DNA from: Streptomyces sp. RKAG293
GTDB taxonomy: Bacteria > Actinomycetota > Actinomycetes > Streptomycetales > Streptomycetaceae
DNA: 64,000 nucleotides
Assembly: GCF_023701745.1 (NCBI RefSeq)
Contig: NZ_JAJOZB010000001.1
Location: 7,735,001 to 7,799,000, forward strand
Reading direction: 5' to 3'
The notes beneath the pieces are model-generated. The model made no database searches. It was not told the origin of the DNA and saw only the letters and a program-made list of their open reading frames with translations. The translations under genes and the position numbers were made by a program. This document shows positions 16,000 to 24,175 of the stretch, piece by piece; position 1 is the first letter of the stretch, and the number at the start of each line of letters is the position of its first letter.

Positions 16000-17970
16000 T
16001 CAGCCGACGTGGACGCGGGGGCGTCGGTCGCGGTCGGGTTCGGCCTCGCGCAGTACTTCGCGGGTGACGGGTGCGACCTCGCCCTGTCCGAAGAGGAAGA
16101 ACCGCAGGAACTGGGCGAAGGGGTTGCCCTCGGTCCACTCGAAGTAGATGTGCGGCCGCCGGTCGGTGAGGTCCCGTACGTGCAGCATCAGCGCGGCGAG
16201 GGCGTTGGGGATGGTGGAGCTCTCCAGGGCGAGTACGCGGTAGCGGCCGTGCAGCAGTTCGCCGGTCACCTTCACCTCGCTCTCGAAATCGGAGGGGTCG
16301 AGGACGGTGACCTCGACGAAGACGAAGTCCTCGTCCTCGGGGAGGTCGTTGTCGGCGCGGATCTGCTGGAGTTTGTCGTGGTACTCGGCCTCGTCGCGGC
16401 GGTCCGGTTCGTTCGCGATGAACCGGAGCTTGCGGGTGGCGTCATCGCGTACGAAGCGCTCGGCCGCCGCGTCGAGGACCACGTCGGTGACCCGCAGTTC
16501 GAAGGCGCGGGCGATGCGGGACAGCAGGGAGATGGCGATGATCCCCGCGATGAAGCAGGCGCCGATCTTCACGCCGTCGGGCCGCTCGACGATGTTCGCC
16601 CCTGTCGTGTACAGGAAGATCAGCGCGATGGTGGCGAAGCCGGCCGTCCAGCCGCGTTGCCCGGCCCGCCGGGCGGCGATGGTGACGGCGACCGCGGCGG
16701 AGGTGATGAGGACGAGGACGCCGGTGGCGTAGGCGCCGCTCTGGGCGTCCACATCGGCGTTGAAGATCCAGGTCACCAGGAAGGCGACGGCGATGAAGAC
16801 CAGCACCATGGGGCGCACCGCGCGCGCCCAGTGGGGTGCCATGCCGTACCGCGGCAGGTAGCGGGGCATCAGGTTGAGCAGGCCGGCCATGGCCGAGGCG
16901 CCGGCGAACCACAGGATGGCGATGGTGGACGCGTCGTAGACGCTGCCGAAGGCCGAGCCCAGGTACTGGTGGGCCAGGTAGGCCAAGGCCCGTCCGTTGG
17001 CCTGTCCGCCGGCCTTGAACTCCTCCTGCGGGATGAGCAGGGTCGTGATCACGCTGGTGACGATGAGGAAGACGCTCATGATCACCGCGGCTGTGGTCAG
17101 CAGCTTCTTCGCATCCCGGATGCGCCCGGTGGGCCGATCCTCGGTGTCGCCCGCATCACCCTCGATGTGGGGCATGACGGCCACGCCGGTCTCGAATCCG
17201 GACAGGCCCAGCGCGAGCTTCGGGAAGATCAGCAGGGCCAGACCGATCATGGCGAAGGGGTTGCCGTGTTCGGTGGTGAGCGCCGACGACCAGTCGGTGA
17301 TCAGGTGCGGCGCCTTGATCACGTGCCACAGCCCCACCACCGCGACCACGACGTTCAGTGCCAGGTAGACCCCCACCAGCGCCACCGAGATCCCGATGGC
17401 CTCGGTGAATCCCTTGAGGAACACCGCGCCGAGCAGGCCGACCAGCACCAGGGTGATGGCCATCTGGTGGCCGTGCAGAGCGCTGGTGAAGTGCGGGTTC
17501 TCCACCAGGTGGGCGGTGGCGTCGGCCGCCGACAGGGTGATCGTGATCAGGAAGTCGGTCGCGGCGAAGCCGAGCAGGGCCAGCACGAACAGCTTGCCCT
17601 TCCAGAACGACAACAGCCGCTCCAGCATCGCGATCGAACCCTCGCCGTGCGGGCTCTCCTCCGCCACCCGCCGGTACACCGGCAGTGCGCCCGCCAGAGT
17701 CACGGCCACCAGCACCACCGTGGCCAGCGGGGACAGCAGACCGGCCGCCAGGGCGGCGATACCCGGCTGGTAACCCAGCGTCGAGAAGTAGTCCAGCCCC
17801 GTCAGGCACATCACCCGCCACCACCGCTGCCCGTGGTGCGCACCGGGAGCCTGCGCCTTCGCCCCCGACCCCTGCTTGCCCATGTCCGCCAGGCCCTCGA
17901 GCAGCCACGGACGCAGACGCCACGGGGCCCGGCCCCCGGATCCGGATTCCGCCTGGTCGGAGGTGGCCAC
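16000..17970 (-). CDS. APC-superfamily permease with C-terminal cytosolic domain
   Basis: A 656-residue transporter. After a polar N-terminus there are about twelve transmembrane helices of the APC fold (first near residues 50-75, CLTGLDYFSTLGYQPGIAAL). A soluble C-terminal region of roughly 150 residues follows and ends RRPRVHVG. It is normally annotated as an amino-acid transporter. Its placement directly downstream of a solitary kdpB on the same strand and inside a potassium island makes a cation role possible. It is more distant from KimA than the two KimA-like proteins here. A 202-bp gap to the kdpB stop leaves room for its own promoter; I saw no KdpE-like box there. Confidence 0.8.
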   Translation of the reverse strand: MATSDQAESGSGGRAPWRLRPWLLEGLADMGKQGSGAKAQAPGAHHGQRWWRVMCLTGLDYFSTLGYQPGIAALAAGLLSPLATVVLVAVTLAGALPVYRRVAEESPHGEGSIAMLERLLSFWKGKLFVLALLGFAATDFLITITLSAADATAHLVENPHFTSALHGHQMAITLVLVGLLGAVFLKGFTEAIGISVALVGVYLALNVVVAVVGLWHVIKAPHLITDWSSALTTEHGNPFAMIGLALLIFPKLALGLSGFETGVAVMPHIEGDAGDTEDRPTGRIRDAKKLLTTAAVIMSVFLIVTSVITTLLIPQEEFKAGGQANGRALAYLAHQYLGSAFGSVYDASTIAILWFAGASAMAGLLNLMPRYLPRYGMAPHWARAVRPMVLVFIAVAFLVTWIFNADVDAQSGAYATGVLVLITSAAVAVTIAARRAGQRGWTAGFATIALIFLYTTGANIVERPDGVKIGACFIAGIIAISLLSRIARAFELRVTDVVLDAAAERFVRDDATRKLRFIANEPDRRDEAEYHDKLQQIRADNDLPEDEDFVFVEVTVLDPSDFESEVKVTGELLHGRYRVLALESSTIPNALAALMLHVRDLTDRRPHIYFEWTEGNPFAQFLRFFLFGQGEVAPVTREVLREAEPDRDRRPRVHVG

Positions 17971-18172
17971 CGTGAACTCCTTCGGGCTGATCGGACTGCG
18001 AAGTGAGCCGGCCGTCGACGAGACGGCCAGGTCAGCGTACGCAACCCGACCACGGGACGCCCGCCCCCACGCCCCTGAGCCGCGGCCGTGTCCCCGCGGA
18101 ACCCGACCACGGAGCGGCGGGGGAGGCGCAGGCCGGTCACGCCAAGGGGACCAGGCTGGTGCCCGTACGACC
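17971..18172. other. Gap between solitary kdpB and the APC gene
   Basis: About 200 bp with no ORF and no element of the 11-21-11 type. Short GC-rich inverted segments occur but no clean terminator stem. Confidence 0.35.
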
Positions 18173-20296
18173 TCAGCCGATGCCCGGGATGAACTGGACC
18201 AGCAGGTCGATGAGTTTGATGCCGATGAAGGGCAGGACGAGGCCGCCGAGCCCGTACACCATCAGGTTGCGGCGCAGCAGGTCGGAGGCGGAGGAGGGGG
18301 TGTAGCGGACGCCGCGCAGGGCGAGGGGGATGAGGGCGACGATGATCAGGGCGTTGAAGATGATCGCTGAGGCGATCGCCGATGTGGGGCTGTGCAGGCC
18401 CATGATGTTGAGGGCGTCCAGGCCCGGGTAGGCGCCGGCGAACATGGCGGGGATGATCGCGAAGTACTTGGCGACGTCGTTGACGATGGAGAAGGTGGTC
18501 AACGCACCGCGGGTGATGAGGAGTTGTTTGCCCACCTCGACGATCTCGATGAGCTTGGTGGGGTTGGAGTCCAGGTCCACCATGTTCCCGGCCTCCTTGG
18601 CGGCCGAGGTACCGGTGTTCATCGCCACCCCCACATCGGCCTGCGCGAGCGCCGGCGCGTCGTTGGTGCCGTCGCCCGTCATCGCGACCAGGTTGCCGCC
18701 TTCCTGCTCGCGCTTGATCAGGGCCAGCTTGTCCTCGGGAGTGGCCTCGGCGAGGAAGGAGTCCACGCCGGCTTCCGCGGCGATGGCCTCGGCCGTGCGG
18801 GGGTTGTCGCCGGTGATCATGATGGTCCTGATACCCATCCGGCGCAGTTGGGCGAAGCGCTCGCGGATGCCGTCCTTGACGACGTCCTTGAGGTGGATGA
18901 CTCCCAGAACGCGGGGCCCGTAGCCGTCGTACACCGCGACCAGCAGCGGGGTACCGCCCGATGAGGAGATCTCCGCGACGACGCGGTCCAGGCCCTCCTC
19001 GACCGTGCCTCCCTGACCGGTGACCCAGGCGGCCACCGCGGCGGCGGCGCCCTTGCGGATCATGCGTCCGTCCGCCAGGTCGACACCGCTCATCCGGGTC
19101 TGCGCGGAGAAGGCCATGAAGCGCGCGCCGGGAAGTTCGCCCTGGTCGCGGGCGCGCAGCCGGTAGCGCTCCTTCGCGAGGACGACGACGGACCGGCCCT
19201 CGGGGGTCTCGTCGGCCAAGGAGGACAGTTGGGCGACGTCCGCGAACTGCCGGTCCTCGATCCCGGCGGCGGGGACGAAGGCGGTGGCCTGCCGGTTGCC
19301 GAAGGTGATGGTGCCGGTCTTGTCGAGCAGGAGGGTCGAGACGTCGCCCGCCGCCTCGACGGCCCGGCCGGACATCGCCAGGACGTTGCGCTGCACCAAC
19401 CGGTCCATGCCCGCGATGCCGATCGCCGACAGCAGCGCGCCGATCGTCGTCGGGATGAGGGTCACCAGCAGGGCGACCAGCACGACCGTGGACTGGGCGG
19501 AGTGCGCGTAACCGGCCATGGGCTGCAGGGTGACGACGACCAGCAGGAAGACGATCGTCAGCGAGGCGAGCAGGATGTTCAGCGCCGTCTCGTTGGGGGT
19601 CTTCTTGCGCTCCGCGCCCTCGACCAGGGCGATCATCCGGTCGATGAACGTGCCGCCCGGCTTCGACGTGATCCGCACGATGATCCGGTCGGACAGCACC
19701 CGGGTGCCGCCGGTGACGGACGAGCGGTCGCCGCCGGATTCACGGATGACCGGGGCCGATTCACCGGTGATGGCGGACTCGTCGACCGCGGCGATGCCGA
19801 TGATGACCTCGCCGTCCCCGGGAATGACCTCGCCTGCGGCGACGACCACGACGTCCCGCGGCCGTAGTTCCGTCGACGGGACGATGTCCTCCGGGCAGTC
19901 GGTCTCCCCGAAGTGCCAGCGGTGCAGACGGCGGGCGACCGTCTCCGTACGGGTTCTGCGCAGCGATTCGGCCTGCGCCTTGCCCCGCCCTTCGGCGACG
20001 GCTTCGGCGAGGTTGGCGAAGACCACGGTCAGCCACAGCCACACGGTGATCAGCCAGGCGAACACGGTCGCCGCGAAGACCGCGGACAAGGTGGTGAGGG
20101 ACGCGCCGATCTCCACGACGAACAGCACCGGGTTCTTCACCATCACCCGGGGGTGCAGCTTCCGCAGCGCCTCCGGGAAAGAGCTGATCAGTTGCTGAGG
20201 GTCCATCAGCCCGGCGGCTATGCGGTGCGGGCCCTCCGTCCGGTGCGGTGCGGGGGTGTCGCGGGCGGAAGCCTTCTCAGGCGCCGTGAAAGACAT
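18173..20296 (-). CDS. kdpB: Solitary potassium-transporting P-type ATPase B subunit
   Basis: A 707-residue KdpB, the catalytic subunit that hydrolyses ATP to drive potassium uptake through KdpA. All key sites are present: TGESAP in the actuator domain, the phosphorylated Asp about residue 325 in DKTGTIT, KGAAAAV in the N-domain, and MTGDGTNDAPALAQADVG. The expected membrane helices are also there. No kdpF, kdpA or kdpC accompanies it. It is clearly diverged from the other two KdpB proteins here and does not share their near-identical tract. The ATG at 20296 (MSFTAPEKASARDTP) is chosen by alignment with them. A 47-bp 11-21-11 box lies about 120 bp upstream. Confidence 0.9.
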   Translation of the reverse strand: MSFTAPEKASARDTPAPHRTEGPHRIAAGLMDPQQLISSFPEALRKLHPRVMVKNPVLFVVEIGASLTTLSAVFAATVFAWLITVWLWLTVVFANLAEAVAEGRGKAQAESLRRTRTETVARRLHRWHFGETDCPEDIVPSTELRPRDVVVVAAGEVIPGDGEVIIGIAAVDESAITGESAPVIRESGGDRSSVTGGTRVLSDRIIVRITSKPGGTFIDRMIALVEGAERKKTPNETALNILLASLTIVFLLVVVTLQPMAGYAHSAQSTVVLVALLVTLIPTTIGALLSAIGIAGMDRLVQRNVLAMSGRAVEAAGDVSTLLLDKTGTITFGNRQATAFVPAAGIEDRQFADVAQLSSLADETPEGRSVVVLAKERYRLRARDQGELPGARFMAFSAQTRMSGVDLADGRMIRKGAAAAVAAWVTGQGGTVEEGLDRVVAEISSSGGTPLLVAVYDGYGPRVLGVIHLKDVVKDGIRERFAQLRRMGIRTIMITGDNPRTAEAIAAEAGVDSFLAEATPEDKLALIKREQEGGNLVAMTGDGTNDAPALAQADVGVAMNTGTSAAKEAGNMVDLDSNPTKLIEIVEVGKQLLITRGALTTFSIVNDVAKYFAIIPAMFAGAYPGLDALNIMGLHSPTSAIASAIIFNALIIVALIPLALRGVRYTPSSASDLLRRNLMVYGLGGLVLPFIGIKLIDLLVQFIPGIG

Positions 20297-20413
20297 ACGG
20301 GATCTACCCCTGGGCATACGGGCGCGGGCTGCCCGGCGGGACCACTCGGCGCAGCACCGGAGCGGACCGGCGCTGTCAGCCAACCGTCCACCACTGGTGG
20401 ACTGCCGTGCTTT

Positions 20414-20460
20414 TGACGTATCCCTGGCGCTTTCCGGCCGGGCCCTTGCGCGATCTTGAT
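20414..20460 (-). promoter_or_regulatory. KdpE-like box before solitary kdpB
   Basis: Read on the minus strand, half-sites ATCA, GCAA, GCCA and GTCA begin at 20460, 20449, 20428 and 20417, spacing 11, 21 and 11 bp. The outer two are good matches and the inner two are degenerate. The last half-site begins 121 bp before the start codon. Confidence 0.5.
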
Positions 20461-20504
20461 ACCGGCACCTGTGGTGACGCCGGCACCCGTGGGCGGATGG
20501 TGGG

Positions 20505-22064
20505 TCAGGTGCCCGCGAGACGGGCCTCCTCGAGGTCCAGCGAACGCTGCAACCGACGGCGGGTGGTGTCACTGATCCGGTGGTCGTCGTAGAGGCGCTG
20601 GAGCTCGGCGGTCTCCACCACGATCAGGTCGCGGCGCAGCTGGCGGTAGACGTGGTCGGCGGATTCGGTGTGATCGGCGTCGCTGAGACGGTCGTGGGCG
20701 TGGTCGATACGGGACTGGAAGCTGCGGCGGAGACGGTCTATCACCACGTCGGGGGCGGCTTCGAGTTCGGACAGTTCGTCCAGGCGGCGGATGCCCGCCT
20801 CGGCGAGATCGCAGCGGGCGGTGGCCTCCTCCCGTTCGGTGTGGTCGGGTTCGAGAGCGATCCCGGAGCGCCGGACGACCGAGGCGAGGGTGAAGCCCTG
20901 CGCCACGAGGGTCACGACGACGACCGAGGTGGCCAGGACGAGAACCAGGGGGCGGTGGCCGAGCGCGGCTCCGTCGTCCGTGACGAGGGGGATGGACAGC
21001 GCGGCCGCCAGCGGTACGACGCCCCGGGTGCCCGCCCAGGACATCACCACCGGCACCCGCCACGAGGCTCGCCGGCCGCCTTTCCACTGGACGACGGCCG
21101 AGAGCGGGAAGATCCACAGCATCCGTACGGCGACGAGCGTCGCGGCCAGGGCGACCGCGTGCAGCGGCCACAGCCGGTCCTCGTCGGACAGCGCGGAGAT
21201 GAGGGTGGGCAGAGCCAGGCCGATGAGACTGAAGACGACGCTCTCCAGCAGGAACACCACGGTGCCGTAGACAGCGTGCAACTGGAGGCGGATGCCCGCG
21301 TTGGTCAGCCGGTCGCCCCGTCCGCCGAGGACGACTCCGGCGACCACCACGGAGGTCACGCCGGAGGTGTGGGCCGCCTCGGCGAGGACGTAGGCGGCGT
21401 ACGGGGTCACGAGTGCGATCACCGTTTCCAGCACCGGGTCCTCGGTCCGCCGCCGGATCGCCGACACCACCAGGGCGACCGCGGCTCCGATGAGGGTGCC
21501 GCCACCGGCCAGGAGCAGGAACTGGCCGCCGGCGCTCTGCCAGGACACTGCCGTGGACGCGACGGCGATGCTGACCGCGACCCGGAAGAGCACCAGGGAG
21601 GTGGCGTCGTTGAACAGGCTCTCCGCCTGTACCAGGGTCTGCACCTTCGGCGGCAGCGCCAGCCGCCTGCCGAGCGCGGTGACGGCCACGGGATCGGTGC
21701 TGGCCAGCACCGCACCCAGCACCAGGGCCAGCTGCCAGGTCAGCGGGGTGAGCAGACATGCGACCGCGCCGACGGCCGCCGCCGAGGCCAGGACCAGGCC
21801 GACCGCGAGGATGCTGACCGGCTTCCAGACCGCGCGCAGCTCGCGCAGGGAGAGCTCCTCGGCGCTGGCGTACAGCAGCGGCGGCAGCACCACCAGCCCG
21901 ATGATCTCGGGAGTGACACGGATCTCCGGCGTTCCGGGCAGCAGCGCGACGACGAGGCCCGCGACGACGAGCAGGGAGGGTGCGGGGATACGCCAGCGGC
22001 GGGCTCCGGTGGCCACGACGGTGGCGAGCACCACGAGAATCAGAACCGTACCCACACCGCGCAT
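20505..22064 (-). CDS. CPA1-family Na+(K+)/H+ antiporter
   Basis: A 519-residue antiporter of the NhaP/CPA1 family that exchanges Na+ or K+ for H+. About twelve transmembrane helices are visible, with the ion-site motif ASTDPVAVTALG (about residue 115) and ESLFNDATSLVLF (about 145), and the conserved MSWAGTRGVVPLAAAL near residue 335. A charged cytosolic tail of about 110 residues follows (EREEATARCDLAEAG onward). The ATG at 22064 follows AGGGGG; a longer frame upstream is Arg/Pro shadow sequence. It is divergent from kdp cluster 1, which suits a role in potassium and pH balance. Confidence 0.9.
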   Translation of the reverse strand: MRGVGTVLILVVLATVVATGARRWRIPAPSLLVVAGLVVALLPGTPEIRVTPEIIGLVVLPPLLYASAEELSLRELRAVWKPVSILAVGLVLASAAAVGAVACLLTPLTWQLALVLGAVLASTDPVAVTALGRRLALPPKVQTLVQAESLFNDATSLVLFRVAVSIAVASTAVSWQSAGGQFLLLAGGGTLIGAAVALVVSAIRRRTEDPVLETVIALVTPYAAYVLAEAAHTSGVTSVVVAGVVLGGRGDRLTNAGIRLQLHAVYGTVVFLLESVVFSLIGLALPTLISALSDEDRLWPLHAVALAATLVAVRMLWIFPLSAVVQWKGGRRASWRVPVVMSWAGTRGVVPLAAALSIPLVTDDGAALGHRPLVLVLATSVVVVTLVAQGFTLASVVRRSGIALEPDHTEREEATARCDLAEAGIRRLDELSELEAAPDVVIDRLRRSFQSRIDHAHDRLSDADHTESADHVYRQLRRDLIVVETAELQRLYDDHRISDTTRRRLQRSLDLEEARLAGT

Positions 22065-22155
22065 GCCGCCCCCTGGATCGAGTTCAGGCCATGCAGGCCC
22101 GTCTCGCCGACCAGTCTTCCCGGCACACCGCCTTGACCCTATCGGCCCAACCCCT

Positions 22156-22202
22156 GTCAAGGCAGCGTCAATGTCCTGCCGATAGGTGCCAGGGAAGCGT
22201 TA
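22156..22202 (+). promoter_or_regulatory. KdpE-like box before kdp cluster 1
   Basis: Half-sites GTCA, GTCA, GCCA and GTTA begin at 22156, 22167, 22188 and 22199, spacing 11, 21 and 11 bp. The local sequences are CTGTCAAGG, GCGTCAATG, GTGCCAGGG and GCGTTAAAG. The last half-site begins 143 bp before the first ORF of the operon. Confidence 0.65.
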
Positions 22203-22341
22203 AAGGCACTCCTCAGTGGAACTTCCGCGCAGTTCGGTATGGAGGCCGGTTCCGGCCGGTGCCACTGCGGGGTCCTTTCCCATCACCGTCCGGCTCCTGC
22301 CGCGCGGTGCTGTCCTTCATGACATCAGGGGTGCATCGCCC

Positions 22342-22425
22342 ATGTCCGATCTCGTCTTCATCGGCGTCACGGTTGCCGTGTTCGTCGTTCTCGCCCTGGT
22401 GGCCAAGGGGGTGGACCGGCTGTGA
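22342..22425 (+). CDS. 27-aa membrane micro-protein preceding kdpF (copy 1)
   Basis: A 27-codon ORF starting ATG at 22342 that encodes one transmembrane helix: MSDLVFIGVTVAV, more hydrophobic residues, then AKGVDRL. Its stop overlaps the GTG start of kdpF (GTGA at 22422-22425), the coupling typical of operon genes. The second kdp cluster has a matching ORF of exactly the same length, helix and overlap, although the DNA differs at many positions; that pattern supports translation. It resembles KdpF in size and topology but is separate from it. Proposed role: an extra small subunit or stabiliser of the KdpFABC complex. Confidence 0.7.
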   Translation: MSDLVFIGVTVAVFVVLALVAKGVDRL

Positions 22426-22511
22426 GCGTTGAGAACATCGTCGGCCTCGTCGTCGCCGCGGGCCTGCTGGGGTACCTGGTGCTGGCTCTCATCTTCCCGG
22501 AGAAGTTCTAG
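22422..22511 (+). CDS. kdpF: KdpF small subunit (copy 1)
   Basis: A 29-residue single-helix peptide from a GTG at 22422: VSVENIVGLVVAAGLLGYLV, then LALIFPEKF. It matches the E. coli KdpF pattern, GV...LLLGYLVYALINAEAF. KdpF sits in the membrane and stabilises the KdpABC complex. Its stop codon overlaps the GTG start of kdpA by one base. Confidence 0.88.
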   Translation: MSVENIVGLVVAAGLLGYLVLALIFPEKF

Positions 22512-24175
22512 TGAACGACACTCTCGCCGGATGGCTCCAGATCCTCGCCCTGGTCGGGGCGCTGGCCCTCACCTACCGCCCGCTGGGCGACTACATGGCC
22601 CATGTCCTCACCACCACCAAACACCTGAGGGTGGAGCGCGGTATCTACAAGCTCGGCGGGGTGGACGCTGACGCAGACCAGCGGTGGTCGGTCTACCTCC
22701 GCAGCGTCCTGGCCTTCTCCGCCGTTTCCGTCGTCTTCCTCTACGGCTTCCAGCGGCTGCAGAACCACCTGCTGCTCTCGATCGGCTTCCCACCGGTCAA
22801 GGCGGACCAGGCGTTCAACACCGCGGCGTCCTTCGTCACCAACACGAACTGGCAGTCGTACTCCGGTGAAGTGACGATGGGGCACCTGGTCCAGATGATG
22901 GGCCTGGCGGTGCAGAACTTCGTCTCCGCCGCGGTGGGCATCGCGGTCGTCGCCGCGCTGATCCGCGGCTTCACCCGCAGGAGGACCGACCGGGTCGGCA
23001 ACTTCTGGGTGGACCTGACGCGCATTGTCGTACGCCTCCTGGTTCCGATGGCGTTCGTCTTCGCGCTGGTCCTGGTCGCGGCCGGCGCCATCCAGAACTT
23101 CCACGGGATCCACGACATCGCCACGCTGGCGGGCGACCACCAGTCACTCACGGGTGGACCGGCGGCCTCGCAGGAGGCCATCAAGGAGCTGGGCACCAAC
23201 GGCGGCGGCTTCTACAACGCCAACTCCGCTCACCCCTTCGAGAACCCCAACGCGTTCACGAACCTGCTGGAGATCTACCTCCTGCTGGTGATCTCGTTCT
23301 TGCTGCCGCGCACCTTCGGCAGGATGGTCGGTGACAACCGCCAGGGCTACGCGATCCTCGCGGTCATGGCCCTGATCTGGGCGGGCTCCGTCGCGATCGT
23401 GACGGCCAACGAGCTGCACAGCGTCAGCAGCAGCGCCGGGCACGCGGCCGGCGGGATGATGGAGGGCAAGGAACAGCGGTTCGGGATCTGGGCGTCGGCG
23501 CTCTTCGCGGTGTCGACCACGCTCACCTCGACCGGCGCCGTCAACTCCTTCCACGACTCGTTCACGCCCGGCGGCGGCGGTATGACGATCTTCAACATGA
23601 TGCTGGGCGAGATCGCACCCGGTGGCACCGGCTCCGGCCTCTACGGCATCCTGATCCTCGCGATCATCGCCGTCTTCGTCGCCGGACTGATGGTCGGCCG
23701 CACCCCGGAGTACCTGGGCAAGAAGCTCGGCGCCCGCGAGATGAAGTTCGCTTCGCTGTACATCCTCACCACCCCGGCGGTCGTACTGGTGGGCACCGGG
23801 TTCGCGATGGCGCTGCCGGGGGAGCGGGCCTCGATGCTCAACTCCGGCGCACACGGGTTCTCCGAGGTCCTGTATGCGTTCACCTCGGCCGCGAACAACA
23901 ACGGGTCGGCGTTCGCGGGCATCAGCGTCAACACCGAGTGGTACAACACCGCCCTCGGCCTGGCGATGCTCTTCGGCCGCTTCCTACCGATGATCTTCGT
24001 GCTGGCGCTGGCCGGGTCGCTGGCCCAACAGCGGCCCGTGCCCGTCACCGCGGGCACCCTGCCGACCCACCGGCCGCAGTTCGTCGGCCTGCTGGTCGGC
24101 GTGATCCTCATCGTCGTCGGTCTCACCTACTTCCCCGCGCTCGCGCTGGGCCCGATCGCGGAAGGTCTGCACTGA
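22511..24175 (+). CDS. kdpA: Potassium-transporting ATPase A subunit (copy 1)
   Basis: The 554-residue channel-like subunit that binds and conducts K+ in the high-affinity KdpFABC pump. It has ten transmembrane helices in four repeats resembling potassium-channel pore units. Selectivity-type segments include NTNWQSYSGE, ELGTNGGGFYNANSAHPFEN, TSTGAVNSFHDS and SAANNNGSAFAG. The GTG start at 22511 overlaps the kdpF stop and the stop overlaps kdpB (ATGA), so the operon is tightly coupled. Length is normal for the family (about 550-560). Confidence 0.95.
   Translation: MNDTLAGWLQILALVGALALTYRPLGDYMAHVLTTTKHLRVERGIYKLGGVDADADQRWSVYLRSVLAFSAVSVVFLYGFQRLQNHLLLSIGFPPVKADQAFNTAASFVTNTNWQSYSGEVTMGHLVQMMGLAVQNFVSAAVGIAVVAALIRGFTRRRTDRVGNFWVDLTRIVVRLLVPMAFVFALVLVAAGAIQNFHGIHDIATLAGDHQSLTGGPAASQEAIKELGTNGGGFYNANSAHPFENPNAFTNLLEIYLLLVISFLLPRTFGRMVGDNRQGYAILAVMALIWAGSVAIVTANELHSVSSSAGHAAGGMMEGKEQRFGIWASALFAVSTTLTSTGAVNSFHDSFTPGGGGMTIFNMMLGEIAPGGTGSGLYGILILAIIAVFVAGLMVGRTPEYLGKKLGAREMKFASLYILTTPAVVLVGTGFAMALPGERASMLNSGAHGFSEVLYAFTSAANNNGSAFAGISVNTEWYNTALGLAMLFGRFLPMIFVLALAGSLAQQRPVPVTAGTLPTHRPQFVGLLVGVILIVVGLTYFPALALGPIAEGLH

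Noticed and set aside
16000..18006. A 681-residue open frame antisense to the APC permease gene
   Set aside because: High-GC genomes produce long antisense frames. Its product is Asp/Glu/Gly/Gln-rich low complexity with no domain, and the minus strand encodes a clear transporter.
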